From Candidatus Methanomethylicaceae archaeon (GTDB lineage: Archaea; Thermoproteota; Methanomethylicia; Methanomethylicales; Methanomethylicaceae), in NCBI GenBank assembly GCA_026414165.1, contig JAOAJN010000004.1, positions 78,794 to 142,793 of the forward strand: DNA of 64,000 nucleotides, read 5' to 3'. Every line of letters begins with the position of its first letter. Position 1 is the first letter of the stretch. The position numbers and the translations under genes are program-made. Shown one piece after another: positions 18,907 through 27,675 of this stretch. Under the pieces are notes generated by a model. The model did no database searches, was not told the DNA's origin, and was given only the letters and a program-made list of their open reading frames with translations.

Positions 18907-19653
18907 ATGGAATCAGGGGATCGCGAACTAATCAGATATAGCCGCCAGATGATGATTCGTGGTTTTGGGTTGGATGGTCAGAAAAAGTTATTCTCCGCCA
19001 AGGTTGCGGTCGCTGGTGTAGGGGGGCTTGGGAGCCCTGCATCATTTTATCTTGTAGCTGCAGGTATAGGTTATCTCCGCCTAATAGATTGCGATGTTGT
19101 CGAACTCTCTAATCTTAACAGGCAGATCATTCATTGGAGCAACGACATAGATCGACCAAAGGTCGAATCTGCCGCAATGAAACTTTCGCTCCTTAACCCT
19201 AACGTGCGTATCGACGCCATAAATGAAAAGATTACTGGAGAAAACATTGACGACCTGATGAAGGGAGTCGACATAATAGTAGATGGCCAGGACAACCTCC
19301 AGACCCGCATGATTATCAACGAATTTGCCGTAAAAAACAATGTGCCGTACATCTATGCCGCAGTTTACGGAATGGAAGGTTATCTTATGACAATAATTCC
19401 TCATAAAGGACCCTGTTTAAAATGTTTGTATCCTGGCGAACCTCCTAAGCCAGAACGGTTCCCCGTCTTGGGCACGACTCCGGGCGTGATTGGGTGTCTT
19501 GAAGCGACTGAGGCGATAAAGCTGATTACAGGAATAGGAAACCCTGCCATGGGACGACTTTTAGTCTACGATGGGGCAGAAATGCGTTTCCAAGAAATCT
19601 CCATAAAAAGAAATCCAAACTGTCCAATCTGCGGCCAAAATCCGCAAAAATGA
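18907..19653 (+). CDS. ThiF/MoeB/E1-like adenylating enzyme
   Basis: The 248-residue protein is an E1-like enzyme that adenylates the C-terminal glycine of ubiquitin-like sulfur carriers (ThiS, MoaD or SAMP type). It shows RYSRQ near residue 10, GVGGLGS at 37-43, the NLNRQI segment, and a zinc site from CLKC (170, 173) and CPIC (239, 242). Cys197 in IGCLEA is a candidate catalytic cysteine. The length is that of a MoeB/ThiF without a rhodanese domain. Which carrier it serves cannot be told, because no small carrier gene is adjacent. Confidence 0.88.
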   Translation: MESGDRELIRYSRQMMIRGFGLDGQKKLFSAKVAVAGVGGLGSPASFYLVAAGIGYLRLIDCDVVELSNLNRQIIHWSNDIDRPKVESAAMKLSLLNPNVRIDAINEKITGENIDDLMKGVDIIVDGQDNLQTRMIINEFAVKNNVPYIYAAVYGMEGYLMTIIPHKGPCLKCLYPGEPPKPERFPVLGTTPGVIGCLEATEAIKLITGIGNPAMGRLLVYDGAEMRFQEISIKRNPNCPICGQNPQK

Positions 19654-19687
19654 CTAAGACAATAGAGTAAAAAAGAAAAGAAGGGTT

Positions 19688-20053
19688 TTACTCTACGAAG
19701 AACTTCCCTGTCTTTTTGAGCAGTTTCATCTGTGCAGTCTTCAACGCTATCTCTTCGCGCCTTGCCTCTTCCTCTATGCTCCTGGGTTGTCTTTGCAACT
19801 CCCTCTCCTCAAGACCGCAAGAACCGTCGGGTAGTAGCGCCCTTCTCTCGCAGAATGCATAATTGCATTTTGCTGCTACGCAGTAATCGCCGACCCAGTT
19901 ACAGTATGGGGGAGCATCGGACTGCATTTTTCTATCCCAGGGATTTCCTCTCTGACCGCCGTATTGCTGGGGGTATCTGGATCTTATTTGCAAAGCCCTT
20001 TGCCCACACCTAAAGTGGGGACAAGTCGCCTCACAATTTCGCCTACCTTTCAA
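19688..20053 (-). CDS. Cys-rich protein of unknown function
   Basis: This 121-residue frame has eight cysteines at 7, 11, 16, 51, 58, 63, 68 and 79, in two groups (CEATCPHFRC and CNWVGDYC...CNYAFC...C). The spacing suggests two metal or Fe-S sites. The C-terminal 40 residues are a basic and acidic helix. TTG 20053 is preceded by GAGGT at a good distance, which supports the start and the reality of the gene. I cannot name the family. The adjacent E1-like gene is convergent, so there is no operon link. Confidence 0.6.
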   Translation of the reverse strand: MKGRRNCEATCPHFRCGQRALQIRSRYPQQYGGQRGNPWDRKMQSDAPPYCNWVGDYCVAAKCNYAFCERRALLPDGSCGLEERELQRQPRSIEEEARREEIALKTAQMKLLKKTGKFFVE

Positions 20054-20274
20054 GTCTAAAACCTCGATTTTTGGGTAGTTCTTGTTCGCATTTTCACCAC
20101 AGTCAAAAGTTCAGATAATTATTCAGCATTCTCGTAAATAAACCTTATCTCCGCACTCTTGATTCAAAGCCCATTTTCATTCCCAATAATCGCCTCCTTT
20201 AAAACACTGAAGAAATTATATGCTCTAAGTAAGCATAGCTACCCTTTAAAATTAGGAAAGACTAACTATTTTTC

Positions 20275-20475
20275 ATGCGACTCGCTATTATTATTCTTGG
20301 GGAAATATTGCTTTTAAGTGCCTCAATACTAGTCTTCAGAAGCGTATGGGCCCTGCTTGATGAATACTTAGGAAAATCCAATTTAGAATTATTGTTGATA
20401 GTCGGCTTGATTTTAACTGCCATAGGCTTAGTTATTATTAACTACGAGGTTAAATGTGAATTAGAAAAGAAATAA
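20275..20475 (+). CDS. Small two-helix membrane protein
   Basis: The 66-residue product has two hydrophobic segments (about 2-22 and 38-57) and a Lys-rich C-terminus (CELEKK) expected to face the cytoplasm. No family is recognised. A 6-bp dyad, TATGCT-N7-AGCATA, lies in the upstream region near 20219-20237 and could be an operator. The 220 bases before it contain nothing else I can support. Confidence 0.5.
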   Translation: MRLAIIILGEILLLSASILVFRSVWALLDEYLGKSNLELLLIVGLILTAIGLVIINYEVKCELEKK

Positions 20476-20570
20476 GCCCTCTTACCAACTTGAAGATTAA
20501 GAAACAAAAAATTAAAATTATAAAAATCATTATTTAGTTTATATAAAAATTAAATTATCATTTTAGAAAT

Positions 20571-21053
20571 TTATCTCTTATATCCTATCTTCCTCAAGAA
20601 TCTTATCCGCTCCTCCTTATCCGAATCGCTCTCGACACCCTTTGGCGAACTGCCGTCTATTATCCCGAGCACCCCCCTTCCCTGTTCAGTCTCAGCAATT
20701 ATGAGTTCCACAGGGTTTGCCGTTGCGCAGAAGATGTTACAGACCTCCTGTACATTTTTCAGCGCGTTGAGAACATTGATTGGATAAGCCTCTCTCAGAA
20801 ATACCACAAATACATGCCCTGCTCCTATCTCCCTACAAGCCGTCACGGCCGCCTCTTTGAGCTCTTCGTCATTTCCATCATACCTAATCAAACAGGCGCC
20901 GGAGGCCTCGCAGAAAGCAACTCCGAACTTGGCCTTAGGCGCTGTTGTTGTAATCGCCTCATATATGTCCTCAACACTCTTAATGAAATGAGTCTGCCCC
21001 ACTATAACATTTGAATCTTTTGGCATTTTCAGTTTGACCACTTTAATTTCCAT
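20571..21053 (-). CDS. Adenosine-specific kinase family protein
   Basis: The longer frame begins at 21197, but the conserved protein starts at ATG 21053, directly after the strong ribosome site GGAGGGGAGAA. The 160-residue product matches the archaeal adenosine-specific kinase family: NVIVGQTHFIKSVEDIYEA, FGVAFCEASGACLIRYDG, EIGAGHVFVVFL and the ending RFLRKIGYK. Family members are thought to phosphorylate or bind adenosine. With the AMP pathway genes at 5-10 kb it may contribute to adenosine salvage, though the two loci are not linked by operon. Confidence 0.85.
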   Translation of the reverse strand: MEIKVVKLKMPKDSNVIVGQTHFIKSVEDIYEAITTTAPKAKFGVAFCEASGACLIRYDGNDEELKEAAVTACREIGAGHVFVVFLREAYPINVLNALKNVQEVCNIFCATANPVELIIAETEQGRGVLGIIDGSSPKGVESDSDKEERIRFLRKIGYKR

Positions 21054-21124
21054 TTTCTCCCCTCCATGAAAATTATTGCGCAAGAAATATAAATTCTTGG
21101 ACCTATTGGCTGTTGGTGGATTTT

Positions 21125-21616
21125 TTGAGATTTGCGCTTTACGACTTTGAGATGCAAGTCCCGAATGAGTGGAAGCTCTCCATTGACAGGAAATCACAAT
21201 ATGGTGCTGGAATAATCAGCTTCTCCACACCAAATGGATCAACGCTAGATATAATATGGGAAAATCTTGAGAAGCATAGGTCAAAGAGTCCCACAGTGGA
21301 AGACTTTCTAAATAACTACGTTGAAGAGATGAAGAAGAACAAGAATGTAAAATCAATAGACTTCACCAAAGAGGCTCCAATAAAAAATGAGGAACACGAA
21401 TCAATACCCCACGAATTCACTTACGTTTACAAGCAACCTTTTAGCAAGACTGTATCTATGAGAATCGTCAGCAAATGCCTTTATTGTCTCCGCTCAAATA
21501 GGTTTATAATTGTTTACTCCCGCTTTGATCCAAAAAAGGAAAATCCGGACGAAGCAGTTATAAGGGATGCTATTAAGAGTTTCGATTGCTGCTGCACAAA
21601 AAACACTAAACCTTAA
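21125..21616 (+). CDS. Paralogue A of a UspA-flanking family
   Basis: The 163-residue protein aligns end to end with the protein at 22115-22594: the N-terminal LRFALYDFEMQVPNEWKL, the middle DFLNNYVEEMKKNKNV, and a C-terminal IKSFDC with a Cys cluster (CCC). The region VPNEWKL followed by strands recalls the PsbP/DcrB-like fold, but I cannot confirm it. There is no signal peptide. TTG 21125 aligns with the ATG of its paralogue. GTG 21116 and TTG 21113 are alternatives. The two copies flank a UspA gene. Confidence 0.6.
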   Translation: MRFALYDFEMQVPNEWKLSIDRKSQYGAGIISFSTPNGSTLDIIWENLEKHRSKSPTVEDFLNNYVEEMKKNKNVKSIDFTKEAPIKNEEHESIPHEFTYVYKQPFSKTVSMRIVSKCLYCLRSNRFIIVYSRFDPKKENPDEAVIRDAIKSFDCCCTKNTKP

Positions 21617-21654
21617 AAAGTCGCTATATACAAATAAAGTCTAAGGGATGAATT

Positions 21655-22092
21655 ATGTACAAAACAATAATGGTTGGGGTAGACGGATCAAAACCCGCGG
21701 AGAAGGCTTTTGAAGTTGCAGTAGACTTAGCAAAAAGGTATGACGCGCGCCTCCTTATTGTGTCGATTTACTCCCCTCCGGCAATTGCTTTATTGGGCGA
21801 TATTCCTCCTTACCCGCCAACAGTGCCAAAAGAGGTAGCTGAAAAGATTGAGCCACTTCTAAAGAAGTACGAGGAAAAAGCTAAGAAAGAGGGCATTAAG
21901 GTCGTAGAATCTAAGATCGTACCAACGTGGGACAACCCTGGTGCTGGCTTCGTTACCGAGGCAGAGAAGCAAGGCTGCGCATTAACTGTGATAGGCTCTC
22001 GAGGACTGACTGGCGTAAAGCGTGCACTTCTTGGCAGCGTCGCCGAATACATAGTCAAAAATGCCCACTGTAGCGTACACATCGTACGCTAA
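21655..22092 (+). CDS. Universal stress protein UspA family
   Basis: The 145-residue protein has the UspA fold. The N-terminal ILVGVDGS-type element reads TIMVGVDGSKPA, and the nucleotide-binding GSRGLTGVKRALLGSVAEYIVKNAHCSVHIVR lies at the C-terminus as separate motif parts GSRG and GSVAE. It probably binds ATP and acts in stress adaptation. It is sandwiched on the same strand between two paralogous proteins of unknown function with gaps of 38 and 22 bases, so the three are likely co-expressed. Confidence 0.9.
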   Translation: MYKTIMVGVDGSKPAEKAFEVAVDLAKRYDARLLIVSIYSPPAIALLGDIPPYPPTVPKEVAEKIEPLLKKYEEKAKKEGIKVVESKIVPTWDNPGAGFVTEAEKQGCALTVIGSRGLTGVKRALLGSVAEYIVKNAHCSVHIVR

Positions 22093-22114
22093 CACTTTTT
22101 TTGGTAGGTTTTTT

Positions 22115-22594
22115 ATGCTATTTCAGATTTATGGACTACAGCTGGATATCCCAAAGGAATACAAAATTATCCTATGGAAGGACTCGGTTTTCTATGAAGG
22201 AACCGTGGAAATACATGCCAATGTTGGCAATATGATAAAGATGGACTGGAACGATCTCACTAAGATCCTGCAAAAATATCCCACACCGGAAGATTTCTTC
22301 AAGGAAAACATCGAGCGGATAAAAGAGGACCCTGATATTATAGATCCAAAACTAGAAACTTATACTTGGAGCGGCGACTCAGAACATGCATATTATTTTC
22401 ACAAGTTGTCATATAGAGCTGTAAGAAAATTTCCGAGAAAGGAGATCTCTGATTACATTATGGGGTTAGGCGTATTCTGCAAGAACTCGAATCGTTTCAT
22501 ACTATTACAGTATCGGCCACCAGAAAAGAGCCCCGATATTGGCGAGAAGGCACTTGAAATAATAAAGTCCTTCAAGTGTCGATGCGAAGAATGA
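22115..22594 (+). CDS. Paralogue B of a UspA-flanking family
   Basis: The 159-residue protein is related to the one at 21125: FQIYGLQLDIPKEYKI aligns with its N-terminus, EDFFKENIERIKEDPD with the middle helix, and IIKSFKCRC with the Cys-bearing end. An in-frame extension to 22061 overlaps the uspA gene, so ATG 22115 after TAGGT is chosen. The family is unknown to me. The conserved C-terminal CxC might bind metal. Confidence 0.6.
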   Translation: MLFQIYGLQLDIPKEYKIILWKDSVFYEGTVEIHANVGNMIKMDWNDLTKILQKYPTPEDFFKENIERIKEDPDIIDPKLETYTWSGDSEHAYYFHKLSYRAVRKFPRKEISDYIMGLGVFCKNSNRFILLQYRPPEKSPDIGEKALEIIKSFKCRCEE

Positions 22595-22625
22595 TTAAAA
22601 TATCAAAATTAGGTTTATCTCTTGG

Positions 22626-23327
22626 CTACTTTCCCGGGCCTTGGTACTCAGCATATTCCCATTTCAAAGCTCCACTGCAACAATCCGGTGGGAAAGCTCC
22701 AAACTTGTCGAATAGGAAGACAAAACTATCAAGGTTATAAACTTCGAACTTGTCTGGCGGCGCAGCCAAGTATTGAAAATTTTGAATTTTTGGATCCCAG
22801 ATATAAATCATCCACTGTTCAAGACTCCCGGGATCCGCCTTTATTCCATTAATCGCAACTATGTATCTTAACCCGCCGACTTCTCCATATTCCACATCAA
22901 GTGGATAATTACTCACGTTATAGTCTTCTATAACTATCCATTTGGAAGGATTTTCTACAGGGTAAATCCTCAATTCAACTTTTTCTGCTTTATAATAACT
23001 CTTCACAAGGTCTATGATTGTATCTCCCGGTTTTAGCTTAATATTAGTGTACCAATAAACTACCTTATGTGTTTCATTGTAATTTGTCTTCATATCCACA
23101 CCTAAGTCCACAGAAATGTAACCTGCCCCGCTTGTTGAGTAAATATATTGAATCGAGCCCTCCCTACCCATTTCCATCTTGCTATACTGATATAGGTTCT
23201 CCATAAAGGCTTTACCAATCCCAGAAAAGGCAAGAGCCCCCCCGCCTCCAATCAGCGCAATCTGGATTAAAAATAGCACTATGATATACTTGGTTGGAGG
23301 TATGACATTTTTATCTGATTCTGCCAT
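22626..23327 (-). CDS. Membrane-anchored secreted protein, DUF4430-like
   Basis: The 233-residue protein has one N-terminal membrane segment at about 14-36 with the rest outside. The part from KPGDTIIDLVKSYY to NGIKADPGSLEQWMIYIWD looks like the DUF4430 fold, related to the C-terminal domain of transcobalamin: short strands, a central INGI, then W-M-Y. Near the end is a CCSG pair. It could be a surface ligand-binding protein. It is divergent from the sodium/solute symporter gene, separated by an AT-rich 260-base region, so the two may share regulation. Confidence 0.55.
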   Translation of the reverse strand: MAESDKNVIPPTKYIIVLFLIQIALIGGGGALAFSGIGKAFMENLYQYSKMEMGREGSIQYIYSTSGAGYISVDLGVDMKTNYNETHKVVYWYTNIKLKPGDTIIDLVKSYYKAEKVELRIYPVENPSKWIVIEDYNVSNYPLDVEYGEVGGLRYIVAINGIKADPGSLEQWMIYIWDPKIQNFQYLAAPPDKFEVYNLDSFVFLFDKFGAFPPDCCSGALKWEYAEYQGPGK

Positions 23328-23589
23328 TTTTAACCCATGTAGTACTACTGAACTGCGGTATATACATTTTTAGGTATAGATTATTTTTAATGGTTTAGGT
23401 TAAAGTTATTTTAATAATCTCTAAATCAATTTTTAAAAATGTATTAAATATTTATAAATTAATTTATGTGTGATATGCGTAGTTTCTTAATGTGATTGTA
23501 CTTGATTAATAAATTTTTTCGTGGCAAACCAGTAACTTATATAAACACCAAAGCTATTAAACCATATCAAAACAGAATGGTGAGAGAAC

Positions 23590-23823
23590 TTGTTGGACCT
23601 TCTATTCTTGGGTGAATATGCGATACTAATTCTTTTTGACTGGCTTCGTGGCATCTCTAGCTGGGGCTTACCTGGATACGGCTTACCGGGAACTCCATGG
23701 ACTAACACATTCCTTTTGATATACGTTATGGAATGGCTATGTTGGTTCGTCATACCCGTTGTTACAATGCTGTGGTGGCGCTCTTGGGCAAAAAAACACC
23801 CCGAGCTTGTACAGGAGTTATGA
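23590..23823 (+). CDS. Small membrane protein paired with SSS symporter
   Basis: The 77-residue protein has two hydrophobic segments (about 3-20 and 41-63) joined by a Gly/Pro-rich loop (GLPGYGLPGTPW) and a basic tail. It starts with TTG 23590 and ends 10 bases before the symporter start. The region upstream carries a TATA-like TTATATAAAC near 23538. It resembles the small partner proteins found with two-component sodium/solute symporters, though the sequence itself is not one I recognise. A second case occurs at 37281-37448. Confidence 0.65.
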   Translation: MLDLLFLGEYAILILFDWLRGISSWGLPGYGLPGTPWTNTFLLIYVMEWLCWFVIPVVTMLWWRSWAKKHPELVQEL

Positions 23824-23833
23824 GGTGGTAAAT

Positions 23834-25405
23834 ATGCCAGAAACTGGAATTTTAATCGAAGCTGCGATTGTAGTAATATGGATTGTACTGATATTGGGCG
23901 TTGGCGTATGGGCAAGAAAGCGCATCAAAAGCTCTGGGGACTTCATGGTAGGAGGCCGAGCCATACCTGTTTGGATGCTTGGAATGTGGAGCGCTGGTGC
24001 CGCTGTTTCAGCATGGGCTTTCTTCGGTCTACCGGGTGCCATTTACGCCGCTGGAGCTTTCCAGCACTGGGCTCTATGTCTACCTATGATGGCTGGCTTC
24101 CCAATAACCGTCTTATTCTTGGGTCGTTGGATGCGAATAGCCGCCAAAAAATACAACTTGATGACTATGCCTGACTTCTTAGGAGAGGTCTATGGTGGAA
24201 AACTCATCAGAATTTTCGCCGCCATCGGTATCGTTATAGCATGCGTCTTCTACGCAACCGCCCAATTCAAAGCCATAGGTATATTGCTTAGCACGATTTT
24301 GGGTGTGGATTATGTTACCGGAGCAGCGCTTGGCATTGCAATCTCGGTCGTATACATTATTCTTGGTGGCTTTATAGCTGGTGCTATAATTAATGCGTTA
24401 AACGTTTCAATGATGATCGTGGCGTCGCTAATCGCTGTTGGAATTGGCTACACTTGGACTGGCGGTTACTCAAATATGCTCGCAACCATCGCTCAATCTA
24501 CTGGTGGTGCTGCTTGGCTGAATCAGGACTTAGCTATGGGAGGTGCCGCATGGTACTTATGGATCAGCTGGGCGCTCTTCCTATCGTCCTTTGGTCTCGC
24601 CGGTCAGCCCGCCATAGTCCAGAAGCTCTACGGCATAAAGAAACCAAGCACTCTTTGGCTCTGGGGCCTTATGGGAGGAATAGTCTTCGGAATTACATGC
24701 CCTGCTTACTGCTACCTAGGAGAGGTCACAAAATACTTGACTGTTACAGGTCAAGCTCCGAACATTATCGCAGTTTATAAATCTGCAGACTATGTGATCG
24801 CTTGGCTAACCGTGTACAAACTTGGAGCCGAAGCACCAGTAATAGGTGGGCTTTTAATTGCAGGTGTGATCGCTGCAGCTTGGAGCACCATAGATGGATT
24901 CGTTATGATGGGCGGAGCTGCAATTGCAAGAGATATCGTTAACAAGTGCTTTAGACCAAACTGGACTGACAAGCAACTCCTTAGGAACCTCAGAATAGCC
25001 ATGTTGATCGTAGGGATTCTGATGGTTATCGAAACGATGTTCCCTGCAGAACTCATTACTTGGCTCGCTGCCATCGGTTGGGCTCAGTTTGCTGCAACAC
25101 TTGCTCCCGCACTTCTGTTGTCTACCACTTGGAAGGGTATAACTAAATGGGGCGGGACGGCTGGAGTATTCGTGGGACTAGTAGTCTCGGCTGGTTTGAC
25201 ATTCCTGTACAGAATTCCATTGGGCACGAGAGTTTTCTTACAGAGGTTCTACCTGGACGCCGGAGCATGGGGATTCGTTCTTGGTTTAATTACCATTATA
25301 GTGGTATCACTAATAACTAAGAAGGAACGCGGTCCATTATACTACGACATCCACAAGGAAGTTGCTGCGCCGCAGGCGCCTGCTGCACAAACTACAACCC
25401 AATAA
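23834..25405 (+). CDS. Sodium/solute symporter (SSS family)
   Basis: The 523-residue protein has about 13 membrane segments and the SSS-family N-terminal pattern with GGRAIPVWMLG near residue 41. The mid-protein has SLFLSSFGLAGQPAIVQKLY, comparable to the GxQP-type region where SSS transporters bind ligand. ATG 23834 follows GAGGTGG. An upstream in-frame extension lies within the small partner gene and is rejected. SSS members move proline, pantothenate, acetate or similar solutes with sodium, but the solute is not readable here. The C-terminus is Ala/Gln rich. Confidence 0.88.
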   Translation: MPETGILIEAAIVVIWIVLILGVGVWARKRIKSSGDFMVGGRAIPVWMLGMWSAGAAVSAWAFFGLPGAIYAAGAFQHWALCLPMMAGFPITVLFLGRWMRIAAKKYNLMTMPDFLGEVYGGKLIRIFAAIGIVIACVFYATAQFKAIGILLSTILGVDYVTGAALGIAISVVYIILGGFIAGAIINALNVSMMIVASLIAVGIGYTWTGGYSNMLATIAQSTGGAAWLNQDLAMGGAAWYLWISWALFLSSFGLAGQPAIVQKLYGIKKPSTLWLWGLMGGIVFGITCPAYCYLGEVTKYLTVTGQAPNIIAVYKSADYVIAWLTVYKLGAEAPVIGGLLIAGVIAAAWSTIDGFVMMGGAAIARDIVNKCFRPNWTDKQLLRNLRIAMLIVGILMVIETMFPAELITWLAAIGWAQFAATLAPALLLSTTWKGITKWGGTAGVFVGLVVSAGLTFLYRIPLGTRVFLQRFYLDAGAWGFVLGLITIIVVSLITKKERGPLYYDIHKEVAAPQAPAAQTTTQ

Positions 25406-25410
25406 ACCCC

Positions 25411-25423
25411 TTTTTTATTTTTT
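25411..25423 (+). terminator. T-run after symporter
   Basis: The bases TTTTTTATTTTTT follow the symporter stop by six bases. No stable stem precedes them. They fit an archaeal U-tract terminator. Confidence 0.5.
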
Positions 25424-25548
25424 ACATTCATTTCTACATGTGAGAACCTGAACCCTCTATTGGTAAAATTTTTTAAGCTGAATTATTGGGTGACCTAACT
25501 GAAATTAAAACAAAAATAAATATTTCTGATGTATGGTTAGTTTAGTGA

Positions 25549-25941
25549 ATGCTTATGAACATGCCTAGCAAAGACTCCAAATCAATAAAGTCTCCTGTAC
25601 CTTCAGAGGTAAAGATAATTGCTGGGATAGAAGGCTTTTCCGGTTTAGTTTATTTGGTTAATTTTTTGGCTTTTTTAAATATCACTTTATCCCCAATGTT
25701 GATAATTTTAAGCTGTTTGAGTTTTACAATAGCTTATGGATTATGGCGCATCAAAAAATGGGCATGGTTCCTATCCATAACTCTATCCGTTTTTGGGGTT
25801 ATTAGCGGAATTATCGTATTCGCTTTAACAGGCGTATCCGAATCTTCTCTCTTCGGAGGCGCACCGATGATTATTATCGACATCATAGTGATAATAATGC
25901 TTTTGAACAAGGACGTAAGGAAAACCTTTAGAATCCATTAA
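25549..25941 (+). CDS. Four-helix membrane protein, unknown
   Basis: The 130-residue protein has four hydrophobic segments and a basic cytoplasmic C-terminus (KDVRKTFRIH). The pattern GIEGFSG...YGLWRIKKWAWFLS is seen in widespread small archaeal and bacterial membrane proteins of unknown role. Three methionines within the first five codons are possible starts. The first 24 residues are polar. A poly-T terminator-like run follows at 25942. Confidence 0.6.
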   Translation: MLMNMPSKDSKSIKSPVPSEVKIIAGIEGFSGLVYLVNFLAFLNITLSPMLIILSCLSFTIAYGLWRIKKWAWFLSITLSVFGVISGIIVFALTGVSESSLFGGAPMIIIDIIVIIMLLNKDVRKTFRIH

Positions 25942-25959
25942 TTTTTTATTTTTATTTTC
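25942..25959 (+). terminator. T-run after four-helix membrane protein
   Basis: TTTTTTATTTTTATTTT directly follows the stop at 25941 and fits an archaeal U-tract terminator. Confidence 0.5.
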
Positions 25960-26023
25960 ATCTTAGCAAACCCTGCCCAAAAATTTAAATTCTCTTAAGA
26001 GATGGTCTGACTGGGCAATTAAA

Positions 26024-26650
26024 ATGATAAACATCATCGGAGACCCTTCAGCAATATTCACACAGATCGTATTTATAACTGGACAGATCTTCGCAATTTT
26101 AAATCCAATAAGTGTAATACCGACTTTTTTGAGCCTAACCGACGACCTCGATATTATTGAGCGTCACCGAATAGTAAGAAATTCATCCTTTGCCGTTCTG
26201 GTAATAGCACTTGCTTTGGCATTCGGAGGGAGTTACCTACTTAGTTTCTTTCATGTTAGCATCTCCAGTCTTCAAGTAGGCGGAGGTATACTACTCATGG
26301 CTATTGCTATCGAAATGCTTGGGGGTCTACCAAGAACTAAATCTTTAGAATCTCACGCCGAAGTTGCTATAGTCCCTATTGCAACCCCTCTTTTGGTTGG
26401 TCCTGGTACAATGACTACCATTATAGTTTTGTCAGGGGTAGTATCGTTGTTTTCATTAATTGTTAGCATATTTATTGTGACCTTTGCAACATATTTGCTG
26501 CTCAGATACTCAGAGATCTTAGTTAGGGTTCTTGGCAGAAACGGCATTAGGGCAATGGGTCGTTTTATGACCATAATTATAGCGGCATTCGCTGCACAAC
26601 TAATATACTCAGGCATAACGGAATGGTTACGATCTTGGGGCGTACTTTGA
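26024..26650 (+). CDS. MarC family membrane protein
   Basis: The 208-residue protein has six membrane segments. The MarC-family features are the N-terminal LNPISVIPTFLSLT, the VGGGILLMAIAIEML element, and PIATPLLVGPGTMTTIIVLS in the middle. The family is widespread, and its transport or other function is not established. A TATA-like AAATTTAAATTC precedes it near 25981. Confidence 0.85.
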   Translation: MINIIGDPSAIFTQIVFITGQIFAILNPISVIPTFLSLTDDLDIIERHRIVRNSSFAVLVIALALAFGGSYLLSFFHVSISSLQVGGGILLMAIAIEMLGGLPRTKSLESHAEVAIVPIATPLLVGPGTMTTIIVLSGVVSLFSLIVSIFIVTFATYLLLRYSEILVRVLGRNGIRAMGRFMTIIIAAFAAQLIYSGITEWLRSWGVL

Positions 26651-26772
26651 ATAAGAACAAACTCACGCCGACTAAGTTCATAAAAAGCGACACCATAAGG
26701 CTCGTCAATAAATTATTGTGCATATATTTGTGAATATTTAAGAACAATACTTGATAAGACCAATTCGTATTA

Positions 26773-27183
26773 TTATTTTAATGTTGGCTGTTTTATTAAG
26801 TGAAGAGTCACTGCAATGGCTATACCAATAAGTATTATCTGCACGAAAAAGACATCAATTAAAAAAATAGCTGAATAGCATATGAGTGACCAGAGTATTA
26901 GAACTGTAAATATTTTAGTTTTTAGAGGAATTCCTCTTCCTGCTAAATAATTGCTTATGTACTGTCCAAATAGTCTGTTATTTAATACCCATTGATACAT
27001 TCTTTCACTGCTCCTACAATAGCAAGCAACTGATAGGAGTAGAAAAGGCGTCGTTGGTATAATTGGCAGAAACATTCCTAAGATCCCGAATAATAAAGAT
27101 ATAGACCCCAATGTAAAAAGCAACAGTCTCTTTAACCTAGTTAATTTAAAAACGGCTTTGCAACCGTTTATATTTCGTCCCAT
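26773..27183 (-). CDS. DUF454 (YbaN-like) inner membrane protein
   Basis: The 136-residue protein has DUF454 traits: GSISLLFGILGMFLPIIPTTPFLLLSVACYCRSSER followed by a second pair of membrane helices. The key stretch is GMFLPIIPTTPF. The first 12 residues before LTRLKR may be too many, but no other good start was seen. The family has no proven function. The 215 bases between it and tRNA-Gln hold only AT-rich promoter-like sequence. Confidence 0.8.
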   Translation of the reverse strand: MGRNINGCKAVFKLTRLKRLLLFTLGSISLLFGILGMFLPIIPTTPFLLLSVACYCRSSERMYQWVLNNRLFGQYISNYLAGRGIPLKTKIFTVLILWSLICYSAIFLIDVFFVQIILIGIAIAVTLHLIKQPTLK

Positions 27184-27398
27184 TTATCGAAACTCCAAAT
27201 AGCCGTTTTGGTAAATGTCATTTTAGGCTTAAAACTTAAATTTTTCGCATCATAAAATTATAAAAAACAATTTTAAAAGTTAAATATTAAATGGAAATTT
27301 ATCAAAAATGATTACTAAATACATTCAAGCATCTTAATTGTAAGTTGTGCGCCAATCTTTCTACCACTTTAGATCGGGATTAATTACATTCTGGAGGA

Positions 27399-27474
27399 TG
27401 GTAGCCCGGGAGAGATTCGAACTCTCGTCAGCGGGGCCAGAGCCCGCTATGCTTGGCCGCTACACCACCGGGCT
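27399..27474 (-). tRNA. tRNA-Gln (CTG), CCA encoded
   Basis: The minus strand folds as acceptor AGCCCGG/CCGGGCT with A73, D arm GTGT/GCAT, anticodon stem GCGGG/CCCGC with loop CTCTGGC (anticodon CTG), and T arm GAGAG-TTCGAAT-CTCTC. CCA is encoded at 27401-27399. No intron is visible. Confidence 0.95.
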
Positions 27475-27675
27475 AATTAACAAAAAAGCCTTATGATTTA
27501 TTAATTTTTCTTACTTTAGTTCCATGACTGAATATCGATTTTTATGGCACTTTAGATAAGGTTCCTTCGAAAGGTTTAATTAAGTCCTAACTTCGTAAAT
27601 ATAAACAAATCGAAAAGTTTAAATATAAATTATTACGCGTGTTTACTCCCATATAAAATTTTAGGTCGGGTTGAT

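Noticed and set aside
20054..20274. Hidden gene in the AT-rich gap
   Set aside because: Only short frames and one weak dyad; no coding pattern.
20571..21197. Adenosine-kinase-like protein from 21197
   Set aside because: The N-terminal 48 residues are not conserved and the strong ribosome site sits before 21053.
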